A stretch of 64,000 bases of DNA from Streptomyces sp. R28 (GTDB lineage Bacteria; Actinomycetota; Actinomycetes; Streptomycetales; Streptomycetaceae): assembly GCF_041052385.1 (NCBI RefSeq), contig NZ_CP163439.1, positions 8,545,001 to 8,609,000 of the forward strand. The letters are read 5' to 3'. Below are positions 33,301 to 40,836 of this stretch, in pieces. The notes under the pieces were generated by a model, which saw only the letters and a list, made by a program, of their open reading frames with translations, was not told the origin of the DNA and searched no databases. How positions within the stretch are numbered: position 1 is the first letter of the stretch; every line of letters starts with the position of its first letter. Made by a program: the position numbers and the translations under genes.

Positions 33301-35172
33301 TCATCCGGCTGCGCCGGCCTCGGACGTGGGCCCGGGCGCCCCCTCGTACCGGGCGGGCAGCGCGGAGGGCGCTCCTGGGCCGGTCAGACGAGGCGGCCGC
33401 AGGTGCCCCGGCATCAGCGGCCACGCCAGTCGGGTGATCTGCGCGATCTCGGCCCGGTACTGCGGCAACGCCGCGCGCAGCCGCCGCTGCACGGTGAGGA
33501 ACCTCGCGGCCTCCTCCTCGCCGTACGGGCGTTGCTGCTCCCCGACCAGGGCCGGAACGGCGCCGGCCAGGTGGATCCAGGGCTGGTCGGCGTCCCGTTC
33601 GGTGCGGTGGGCCGCGCTGCCGTCGCGTCGCATGACGGCCACGGAGTCGACCGTCCGCGAGTGCTCGGCGGCCCGGACGGCATCCGCGACGGCCGCGAAG
33701 CACACGTCGTGACCGGACGCGGTGGTGAAGCGGGCCGGAAGGTTCTTGCGGCGCATCTCGGCGTATCGCACCGCGGTGCCCTGCCGGCTGTCCGCGGCCC
33801 GAACGCCCAGGGCGACCAGCTCCACCCGGTACCCCGCCTCGTGGTAGCGCGCGGCGCCGGCCAGCAACTGCCCGGCGCTGCCGGGAGCGATTTCCACCAC
33901 CACGTCGCCGCGCCGGGCGCGCACGTACGCCTCGGCCTCTTCCTGCCAGGCCTGGTAGTCGGCACGGATCCGGGCGCCGGCCGTTCGCGGATCCACCTCG
34001 AGCAGCCGCAGATAGTCGGGGTGGGCCGCCTTGAAGTCGTCGCCCACGACCGCGGTCGGCCGCCTCAGGCGCAGGGCTTGCCGGACCAGACGGGCCGGCC
34101 GGGACTTGCCCGCACCCGGTTGGGCCATCACGTACACCGCGAGCGGGGCGTCGTGGGCGGTGATCTCGCCGAGGGCGGGCACGATCAACTCACGTAAGAT
34201 CCGGCGATGTTCACCGGCCGACAGTCGGTGGTAGTCGACACCGGGCGGTCGGCTCAGTGGCTGCGCGATGCGGCGCACCGGCTCGGACAGCGCGATGACC
34301 CGCTCCACACAGCCGCGTACCGCCAGGCGCTGGTCGGCCGAGACTCGCAGGTCGGCCAGCCGCTCCTCGGTACCGAAGAGCTCCCGACCGAGCCGCCAGG
34401 TCTGCTCGGCGCTCCATGGCCTCACGTGCTCCGCCGTGACCACCGGCGCAGCGGCCGACGGCCGTCTCCACGCGCCCGCGGTCAGTTCGTTGCGGTAGAG
34501 CACTTCCCCATCGCGCCGGAACACCGTGACGCGGTCGGCCAGTCGCTCGTCCTCGATGACCCGAAGGGTGGCGAGCAGGCCGTTCACACATGCGTCGTGG
34601 TCCTCCCAGGAGACGAACCGGCCTGTGCGGGCGGCGTGAACCTGCCGTATGTAGCGGTCCAGCACGCCCAGTTGGCTCAGCGCCCCCGGCGCGGCCAGAA
34701 CCGTCACGTCGATGCGGTGGCCGGCCGTCCGGAAGGCACGGGATGCGATCCGGAACTCCTCCGGGTCGGTGAGCGCCGCCTCGATCACCGCGTCCAGCCT
34801 GTGGGCGCGTACGTACTCCTCGACCTCGGCCTGCCACCGTCGCACGTCCGGCCGCACTTTCAGGCCCGCGGTCCGCTCGTCCTCGGCCAGCAGCACGGCG
34901 TACGACGGATGGAGCGCCTTGTACCGGTCGCCGTCGACACGCACCGCACCGCCCCTCCGGTTCAAGGACGCCTGCAGCAGGTCCGCGAGGCGGGACTTGC
35001 CGCTGCCGGGCTGCCCGGCGACGAAGACCGCGACGGGGTTCTCCTGGGCGACGGTGTCCCTGGTCCAGGTCGGCAGAACGTCCGTCCTGAGGATCTCCGC
35101 GTGCCGGTCCTCGTTCAGCACGACGGGCGCGATGTGCCAGTCCCGTCCGACCCGTTGACCTCTCCGTTTCAC
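33301..35172 (-). CDS. tandem zeta-toxin-like kinase (two P-loop domains)
   Basis: About 623 aa containing two zeta-toxin-like kinase domains. Domain 1 has FVAGQPGSGKSRLADLL, then VDGDRYKALHPSY; domain 2 has YVMAQPGAGKSRPARLV, then VGDDFKAAHPDY. Each continues with the YVRAxR...DVVVE-like strand and a late FTTASGHD or FVSWEDHD segment. Zeta toxins phosphorylate UDP-N-acetylglucosamine; two domains in one chain and no adjacent epsilon-like antitoxin are unusual. The GTG at 35172 follows AAAGG at a good distance; an in-frame ATG at 35217 lacks a ribosome site. It may be a metabolic or regulatory kinase rather than a toxin. Confidence 0.8.
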   Translation of the reverse strand: MKRRGQRVGRDWHIAPVVLNEDRHAEILRTDVLPTWTRDTVAQENPVAVFVAGQPGSGKSRLADLLQASLNRRGGAVRVDGDRYKALHPSYAVLLAEDERTAGLKVRPDVRRWQAEVEEYVRAHRLDAVIEAALTDPEEFRIASRAFRTAGHRIDVTVLAAPGALSQLGVLDRYIRQVHAARTGRFVSWEDHDACVNGLLATLRVIEDERLADRVTVFRRDGEVLYRNELTAGAWRRPSAAAPVVTAEHVRPWSAEQTWRLGRELFGTEERLADLRVSADQRLAVRGCVERVIALSEPVRRIAQPLSRPPGVDYHRLSAGEHRRILRELIVPALGEITAHDAPLAVYVMAQPGAGKSRPARLVRQALRLRRPTAVVGDDFKAAHPDYLRLLEVDPRTAGARIRADYQAWQEEAEAYVRARRGDVVVEIAPGSAGQLLAGAARYHEAGYRVELVALGVRAADSRQGTAVRYAEMRRKNLPARFTTASGHDVCFAAVADAVRAAEHSRTVDSVAVMRRDGSAAHRTERDADQPWIHLAGAVPALVGEQQRPYGEEEAARFLTVQRRLRAALPQYRAEIAQITRLAWPLMPGHLRPPRLTGPGAPSALPARYEGAPGPTSEAGAAG

Positions 35173-35260
35173 GCCCTTACCTTTCAGCCGTTCGTAATCA
35201 CAGATGTTGTTCGCCATCCCGAACAGTCTTGATCGGCCCCCCCACGGAGAGGCAGTCCGC

Positions 35261-36394
35261 ATGAGCCGCGACCCCGATCTGCCCCAGGTCCCCCACATAC
35301 CCCCGTCCCCCAGTCGCAGACTGCTGCTGAAGGGCGCCGCAGCCGCCGGTGCCCTGACCGCAGCCTCTGCCCTTCCCGGCGTCGCCCACGCCGCACCTCC
35401 CAAGGCAGCCCCCTACGTGAATCCCCTCGTCTCCCAGCGCGCCGACCCGCACATCCATCGGCACACCGACGGCTTCTACTACTTCACGGCCACCGCCCCC
35501 GAGTACGACCGCATCATCCTGCGCCGCTCCCGCACCCTGAACGGCCTGTCCACGGCCGCCGAGTCGGTCATCTGGCGGGCCCACGCCACCGGTGACATGG
35601 GCGCGCACATCTGGGCGCCGGAGCTGCATCGCATCGGCGGCAAGTGGTACATCTACTTCGCCTCCGCGCCCGCCGAGGACGTGTGGAAGATCCGCATCTG
35701 GGTCCTGGAGAACTCCCACCCCAACCCCTTCAAGGGCACCTGGGTGGAGAAGGGCCAGGTCAAGACGGCCTGGGAGACCTTCTCCCTCGACGCCACCACC
35801 TTCACCCACCGTGGCACCCGCTACCTGTGCTGGGCACAGCACGAACCCGGGATGGACAACAACACCGGTCTGTTCCTCTCCGAGATGGCGAACCCGTGGA
35901 CCCTGACGGGGCCTCAAGTGCGGCTGTCCACACCCGAGTACGACTGGGAGTGCGTCGGCTACAAGGTGAACGAAGGGCCGTACGCCCTCAAGCGCAACGG
36001 CCGGATCTTCCTCACCTACTCGGCGTCCGCCACCGACTACCACTACTGCGTCGGCATGCTCACCGCCGACGCCGACAGCGAACTCATGGACCCGGCCAGC
36101 TGGTCGAAGTCCCCCACCCCGGTCTTCACCAGCAACGACACCACCAAGCAGTACGGCCCCGGCCACAACTGCTTCACCGTTGCCGAGGACGGCCGCAGCG
36201 ACGTCCTCGTCTACCACGCCCGCCAGTACAAGGAGATCGTCGGCGACCCACTGAACGACCCCAACCGCCACACCCGCGTCCAGAAGCTCGGCTGGAACGC
36301 CGACGGCACCCCGGACTTCGGCATACCCGTGGCCGACACGGCGACGGGCACGACTGCCGGGACGACCGCCGCGACCGTGAAGGAGAGTGCGTGA
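35261..36394 (+). CDS. secreted GH43 exo-alpha-1,5-L-arabinofuranosidase type
   Basis: A 377 aa exported GH43 enzyme. The leader SPSRRLLLKGAAAAGALTAA looks like a Tat signal ending near AHA. The mature protein opens QRADPHIHRHTDGFYYFTATAPEYD, containing the catalytic base Asp, and has HIWAPELHRI and a Glu-bearing VNEGPYALKRNG block. This resembles GH43 subfamily 26, which includes a Streptomyces avermitilis exo-1,5-alpha-L-arabinofuranosidase. It should release arabinose from arabinan side chains outside the cell. ATG at 35261 is supported by GGAGAGG. Its stop overlaps the next start by one base (TGATG), so the two enzymes are coupled. Confidence 0.87.
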   Translation: MSRDPDLPQVPHIPPSPSRRLLLKGAAAAGALTAASALPGVAHAAPPKAAPYVNPLVSQRADPHIHRHTDGFYYFTATAPEYDRIILRRSRTLNGLSTAAESVIWRAHATGDMGAHIWAPELHRIGGKWYIYFASAPAEDVWKIRIWVLENSHPNPFKGTWVEKGQVKTAWETFSLDATTFTHRGTRYLCWAQHEPGMDNNTGLFLSEMANPWTLTGPQVRLSTPEYDWECVGYKVNEGPYALKRNGRIFLTYSASATDYHYCVGMLTADADSELMDPASWSKSPTPVFTSNDTTKQYGPGHNCFTVAEDGRSDVLVYHARQYKEIVGDPLNDPNRHTRVQKLGWNADGTPDFGIPVADTATGTTAGTTAATVKESA

Positions 36395-37809
36395 TGACGA
36401 GACGTGCGTACGCGGTTCTGCTCGCCTTCTGTCTGGCCCTGGCCGGCGCCCTGGCCACCGCCGGCCCCGCCCAGGCGGCACCCCAGACCCTCACCAACGG
36501 CACCCAGTTCACCGACACTTCGGGCAGCCCCGTGCACGCGCACGGCGGCGGTGTCATCAAGGTCGGCTCCTACTACTACTGGTTCGGCGAGCACCGCAAC
36601 GCCGACAACACCTTCCGGTACGTGGACGCCTACCGCTCCACCGACCTGAAGAACTGGGAGTTCAGGAACCACGTCCTGACCCAGTCGAGCGCCTCCGAGC
36701 TGGCCACCGCCAACATCGAGCGCCCGAAGGTCATGTACAACGCCTCCACCGGCAAGTTCGTCATGTGGATGCACAAGGAGAACGGCACCGACTACAGCGA
36801 GGCCCGCGCCGCCGTCGCCGTCTCCGACACCGTCGACGGCAACTACACCTGGCAGGGCAGCTTCCGCCCGCTCGGCCAGCACATGTCCCGTGACATCACG
36901 GTCTTCGTCGACACCGACGGCACCGGGTACATGGCCTCCGCAGCCCGCGAGAACTACGACCTGCAGATCTACCGCCTGACCAGCGACTACACGGGCATCG
37001 CCGCCCTCGTCGCCGACCCCTGGCACGGCGGCCACCGCGAGGCCCCGGCCCTGTTCAAGCGGAACGGCGTCTACTTCATGCTGACGTCGGGCGCGACCGG
37101 CTGGAACCCCAACCAGCAGCAGTACGCCACGGCCACCAGCATCGCCGGCCCGTGGACCGCCATGACGAACATCGGCGACTCCACGACCTACGGCTCGCAG
37201 ACCGCGTACGTCCTCCCTGTGCAGGGCACCTCGACCACCTCGTACCTCTACCTGGGCGACCGCTGGGGCAACTCCTTCGGCGGCACCGTCAACGACTCCC
37301 GCTACGTTTGGCTGCCGCTGACCTTCCCCTCCACGACCTCGATGTCCATGTCCTGGACGCCGGAGGTCACCATCGACACGGCCACCGGCTCGATCAGCGG
37401 GACGAGCGCCACGTACAACACGCTGATCGCCCGGAACTCATCCAAGTGCGCCGACGTGACCAGCCAGTCGCTGTGGCAGGGCGCCCAGATCAAGCAGTAC
37501 GACTGCAACGGCGGCAACAACCAGAAGTACTGGTTCAAGTCGGTGGGCAGCGGCTACTACCAGCTGCTGGTCAGGAACAGCTCCCTGTGCGTGCAGGAGA
37601 ACGCGAGCACGGTCACCCAGGAGAACTGCAACGCCTCCTCGACCGGCCAGCAGTGGTCGGTGACCACCACCGGCTCCTATGTGAACATCAAGTCCCGCGC
37701 GAGCGGGGAGTGCCTGGACGTGAACGGCGCGTCCACCGCCAACGCCGCCGCGATCATCACGTACACGTGCAACGGCGCGACGAACCAGCAGTGGACGCGC
37801 GGGACATGA
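36394..37809 (+). CDS. secreted exo-beta-1,3-galactanase (GH43_24-like) with ricin-type lectin domain
   Basis: A 471 aa protein: Sec signal (RRAYAVLLAFCLALAGALA, cleaved after AQA near residue 29), catalytic propeller (30-340) and a C-terminal three-lobed ricin B/CBM13 domain (345-471). The start of the catalytic domain, HAHGGGVIKVGSYYYWFGE, is the hallmark of GH43 subfamily 24. Residues equivalent to the unusual catalytic set of characterised exo-1,3-galactanases (two Glu, one Gln) are Glu109 in NIERPKV, Glu216 in HREAPAL and Gln269 in YGSQTAY. The enzyme should strip galactose from the beta-1,3-galactan core of arabinogalactan proteins. Coupled to the arabinofuranosidase gene. Confidence 0.87.
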   Translation: MTRRAYAVLLAFCLALAGALATAGPAQAAPQTLTNGTQFTDTSGSPVHAHGGGVIKVGSYYYWFGEHRNADNTFRYVDAYRSTDLKNWEFRNHVLTQSSASELATANIERPKVMYNASTGKFVMWMHKENGTDYSEARAAVAVSDTVDGNYTWQGSFRPLGQHMSRDITVFVDTDGTGYMASAARENYDLQIYRLTSDYTGIAALVADPWHGGHREAPALFKRNGVYFMLTSGATGWNPNQQQYATATSIAGPWTAMTNIGDSTTYGSQTAYVLPVQGTSTTSYLYLGDRWGNSFGGTVNDSRYVWLPLTFPSTTSMSMSWTPEVTIDTATGSISGTSATYNTLIARNSSKCADVTSQSLWQGAQIKQYDCNGGNNQKYWFKSVGSGYYQLLVRNSSLCVQENASTVTQENCNASSTGQQWSVTTTGSYVNIKSRASGECLDVNGASTANAAAIITYTCNGATNQQWTRGT

Positions 37810-37816
37810 GGTGCCC

Positions 37817-39481
37817 TCAGGCGAGCAGGTCGATCGCGTCGATCGCCGTGCCCGCGCTGAGATAGCCGGTCAGCCCCGAACCGCTCACCACGTCGATCTT
37901 CAGCACGTTGTACTGGCCGGTGTCCGTCTGCCAGGCGGACGCCGGCACGCTGTACGTGAACGTGTGGTTGTTGCCGCGGTACGAACCGTTGGTCAGCGAC
38001 CGGGTGTCCGGCTGGCTGGGCGGGGAGGGGACGGCGGACGTCCAGGCGCCGTTGACCGACACCTGGGGGCGGCCGTTGGCGTACGCCGTCGTCACCCCGA
38101 TGCGCAGCGTGTGCGCGGCCCCCGCCTGCGCCGCCGTCAGCCGGAAGTACACCAGGATCCCGCTGTTGACGTCCTTCCAGAGGTAGCAGGGGAAGGACGC
38201 CGTCTCGTTGTTGCCGATCACCACGTTGCCGGTCCAGGAGGCCGCCCGGACGTCCGAGGGGTGCGCGTACGTCATCAGGTCGGCGTTCTTGAAGCCGCTC
38301 GGCGTGCCGTTCCAGTCGCCGATCCGCCAGATCGCGCTCGCGTTGCTCGGGTCGTTCGAGGACGGAATCGCGATCGTGTTGAGGGTGGTCGTGCCACCGG
38401 CCGTGACCGTCACCGAGCCCGTGTACACGGCGAGTTCGCCCTTGAAGACGGTGAGGGTGTACGTCCCCGGCAGCACACCCCCGATCGAGAAGAACCCGTC
38501 CGACGACCGTGCCGAACCCCAGTACTGCGCCGACGAGTTGGCGATCCCGACGGTGTACGGGTACGCCGTGTTCCGCCCGGATATCCCGACCCCGGCCACC
38601 TTGCCGCGCCCGCTCGCGCCGACGTACCCGGACATGCCGAGCGAGTCCGCCCACGAGGTGGTGAGCGTGCCCGGGAACAGTGACGAGGAGGGCGCCCCGC
38701 CGTCCGTGAAAGCGATGACGTACGGGCCCTGGAGGCCGAAGCGCTGGGCCTCGGTCTGGTTCTGGCCGTAGTACAGGATCTCGTACAGCCCACCGCCGTC
38801 CGCGCTCTGGTGCCGCAGCAGCGAGCGGTAGAACGGGCCGCCGGACGCCTTCTCGTGGTTGCTGCGCACCATCCACAGCCCGACGCTGCCGGTCTTCCAG
38901 CCGATGTAGTCGTAGTCCATCACCCGGAGCTTGGAGTAGTGCTTCGAGCGGGTCTGGCCGTCGGATTTCGCGAAGACGTCCGAGGCCTCGATGGTGCTGT
39001 TCGTGTACGTGTAGGAGTCGGGCTCGTCGTTGAGGAACAGGCCCTTCTTCACGCGCAGGATGTAGCGGGTCGCGGAGACCGAGGTGTCGGCCTTGTTGGT
39101 CCACAGGTAGATGTTGTTCTCGCCGCTGCGGGCCGCGTAGTAGTGCCGCAGCGTGCCGTACGCCACGGAGATCAGGATCGTCGAACCCGACTGCTTGATG
39201 GACACGGTGGACGAGCCGAGGCCGGACTCGATGTGCGAGTTCATGCCGCCGTAGCCCTGGTACTCCGTGCCGCGGTAGACCAGCGAGGTCAGGTCGCCGT
39301 TGGACTTGCTGACCTTGAAGACGAGGTTGGCGCCGGTGTCGACGACGTAGTTCGAGCCGTCGTCGCTCCAGCCGAAGGCCGCGGCGGAAGCGGTGCCGCT
39401 CAGCGCGGCTGTGCCTGCGGCGGCCGCGGTGCCGAGCACGAAGGTGCGGCGTCGGACCGGTCTGTTGGCGGATCCGGACAT
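37817..39481 (-). CDS. secreted PL4 rhamnogalacturonan lyase
   Basis: A 554 aa exported lyase. Tat signal RRRTFVLGTAAAAGTAAL is followed by the PL4 catalytic beta-sandwich (about 35-270), a fibronectin III-like middle domain (about 290-360) and a C-terminal carbohydrate-binding-like domain (about 375-554, RIGDWNGTPSGFKNAD). Candidate catalytic residues are the Lys in KSDGQTRSKHY and the His in MVRSNHEKASGGPFY, matching the Lys/His pair known in fungal rhamnogalacturonan lyase. It should cleave the rhamnogalacturonan-I backbone by beta-elimination. ATG at 39481 follows AGGAGG. Its promoter is shared with the divergent acetylesterase gene. Confidence 0.9.
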   Translation of the reverse strand: MSGSANRPVRRRTFVLGTAAAAGTAALSGTASAAAFGWSDDGSNYVVDTGANLVFKVSKSNGDLTSLVYRGTEYQGYGGMNSHIESGLGSSTVSIKQSGSTILISVAYGTLRHYYAARSGENNIYLWTNKADTSVSATRYILRVKKGLFLNDEPDSYTYTNSTIEASDVFAKSDGQTRSKHYSKLRVMDYDYIGWKTGSVGLWMVRSNHEKASGGPFYRSLLRHQSADGGGLYEILYYGQNQTEAQRFGLQGPYVIAFTDGGAPSSSLFPGTLTTSWADSLGMSGYVGASGRGKVAGVGISGRNTAYPYTVGIANSSAQYWGSARSSDGFFSIGGVLPGTYTLTVFKGELAVYTGSVTVTAGGTTTLNTIAIPSSNDPSNASAIWRIGDWNGTPSGFKNADLMTYAHPSDVRAASWTGNVVIGNNETASFPCYLWKDVNSGILVYFRLTAAQAGAAHTLRIGVTTAYANGRPQVSVNGAWTSAVPSPPSQPDTRSLTNGSYRGNNHTFTYSVPASAWQTDTGQYNVLKIDVVSGSGLTGYLSAGTAIDAIDLLA

Positions 39482-39496
39482 GGGGGGGGTGCCTCC

Positions 39497-39544
39497 TTCG
39501 AGAGGTGATCCGAGAGGTGGTTCGCGAGGTGGTTCGAGAGGTGT
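39497..39544. repeat. four 12-bp tandem repeats in the PL4 leader
   Basis: Four contiguous dodecamers of pattern TYCGMGAGGTGN start 15 bp upstream of the PL4 ATG. On the plus strand they read TTCGAGAGGTGA, TCCGAGAGGTGG, TTCGCGAGGTGG and TTCGAGAGGTGT. In the PL4 transcript they form a 48-nt repeated 5-prime leader just before the ribosome binding site. Confidence 0.85.
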
Positions 39545-39585
39545 GGGGGGTGGTGCGGTGAGAGCGAGGGTGACAGTTGAATCGA

Positions 39586-39659
39586 TTTCGCGAAAGGGCT
39601 TTCGATGGCAGGAGATTGGCAATCTTGTGAAATGAGTCCAAGGGCTAGAAAGCGCTTGC
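39586..39659. promoter_or_regulatory. operator cluster between divergent PL4 and CE12 genes
   Basis: Three palindromic elements lie in 74 bp: TTTCGCGAAA (39586-39595, perfect), CGAAAGGGCTTTCG (39591-39604, one central mismatch) and the AAGCGCTT-class box GAAAGCGCTTGC (39648-39659). Their position between two divergent rhamnogalacturonan genes suggests joint control by a LacI-family repressor. Confidence 0.6.
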
Positions 39660-39714
39660 TCCACGCGGTACGGTCCCAGCGCCAGGCCTTGTCGTCCTGT
39701 GGAGGAGCCGACGA

Positions 39715-40767
39715 ATGAGACGTTTCAACCGCGCCGTCCTGGCGGCGGTGACGCTGAGCACCGGCCTGTCCGCCCTGTCGGCCGTACCGGCCCAGGCGTA
39801 CGGCGCCCAGCGTCCCCTCGGCATCGGGAACTGCACCGCCACCGCCTGCCACTTCGACGTCCCGGCCGGCACGTACGACGTGAAGGTCCTCCTCGGCGGC
39901 GAGGCCGCGTCGAGCACGAGCGTCACCGGTGAGACCCGCCGCGCCCTGCTCCCCGAGACGGCCGCCCCGGCCGGCGAGCGCGTCGCCCGCAGCTTCACCG
40001 TGAACGTCCGCACGCCCGAGGGTGAGCCGACGGGCCCCACAGGGACTCCCGGCCTGGACCTGGTCCTCGGCGGGTCGGCACCCGCGCTCGCCGACATCAA
40101 GGTCACCCCGGCCCGGCACGCCCGCCAGATCTTCCTCGTCGGCGACTCCACGGTCTGCGACCAGCCGGGCGACCCGTACTCCGGCTGGGGCCAGCAGCTG
40201 CCGCAGTACCTCCGCAAGGGCGTGTCCGTCGCCAACTACGCCGACTCCGGCGAGAGCACGGTCACCTACCTCGCCGACTCCCGCCTGTGGGCCACCGTCC
40301 AGCCGCAGATCCGCCCCGGCGACCTGGTCCTGATCCAGCTCGCCCACAACGACAAGACGACCGACGAGGCGACCTACCGCGCCAACCTCGAAACGCTGGT
40401 GGCGGGCGTACGGGAGAAGGGCGGCCGGCCCGTTCTCGTCACCCCGATCGTGCGCCGCTGGTTCAACGCCGACGGCACGCTGAACAACGGCACGGCCCTG
40501 CTGGTGAACGGCCTCGGCGTGGACCACCCGGCCGTCATCCGCTCGGTCGCCGCCGCCGAGGATGTCCCCCTGATCGACCTGACGGCGAAGACGAAGGCGC
40601 TGGTGGAGTCCCTGGGCGTCGAGGCATCCAAGGCGCTGTACCTCTACAACGAGAAGCGGGACAACACCCACACCTCGGTGCACGGCGCCACGGTGTACGC
40701 GGATCTGGTCCGCGACGAACTCGCCGCCCTGCATCTGGTGCCGCAGGGCCTGGTGCGGGTGGGATGA
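39715..40767 (+). CDS. secreted rhamnogalacturonan acetylesterase (SGNH/CE12)
   Basis: A 350 aa exported SGNH hydrolase. The Sec signal (RRFNRAVLAAVTLSTGLSAL) ends near AQA, followed by a small beta-rich domain (about 30-130) as in other bacterial CE12 enzymes. The SGNH blocks are FLVGDSTVCD (Ser145), the Gly in YADSGEST, the Asn in QLAHNDKT, and the Asp/His pair in DNTHTSVHG. It removes acetyl groups from rhamnogalacturonan-I and so opens the backbone to the PL4 lyase encoded divergently. A strong hairpin follows the stop codon. Family and role are well supported by motif and context. Confidence 0.9.
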   Translation: MRRFNRAVLAAVTLSTGLSALSAVPAQAYGAQRPLGIGNCTATACHFDVPAGTYDVKVLLGGEAASSTSVTGETRRALLPETAAPAGERVARSFTVNVRTPEGEPTGPTGTPGLDLVLGGSAPALADIKVTPARHARQIFLVGDSTVCDQPGDPYSGWGQQLPQYLRKGVSVANYADSGESTVTYLADSRLWATVQPQIRPGDLVLIQLAHNDKTTDEATYRANLETLVAGVREKGGRPVLVTPIVRRWFNADGTLNNGTALLVNGLGVDHPAVIRSVAAAEDVPLIDLTAKTKALVESLGVEASKALYLYNEKRDNTHTSVHGATVYADLVRDELAALHLVPQGLVRVG

Positions 40768-40770
40768 ACC

Positions 40771-40806
40771 CCTGGGGCGCCCTGACCGGAACCGGGGCGC
40801 CCCAGG
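40771..40806. terminator. hairpin terminator after CE12
   Basis: A 12-bp perfect inverted repeat (40771-40782 and 40795-40806) with a 12-nt loop begins 3 bp after the acetylesterase stop. GC-rich stem without a T tract. The DUF2264 gene follows 30 bp later and may have its own promoter or read-through. Confidence 0.75.
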
Positions 40807-40836
40807 TCTGAACCGAGCCGGCGAGAAAGAGGACCG

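Noticed and set aside
33301..35172. Classic epsilon/zeta toxin-antitoxin pair
   Set aside because: No small antitoxin gene lies upstream, downstream or between the genes, so a standard pair is not supported.
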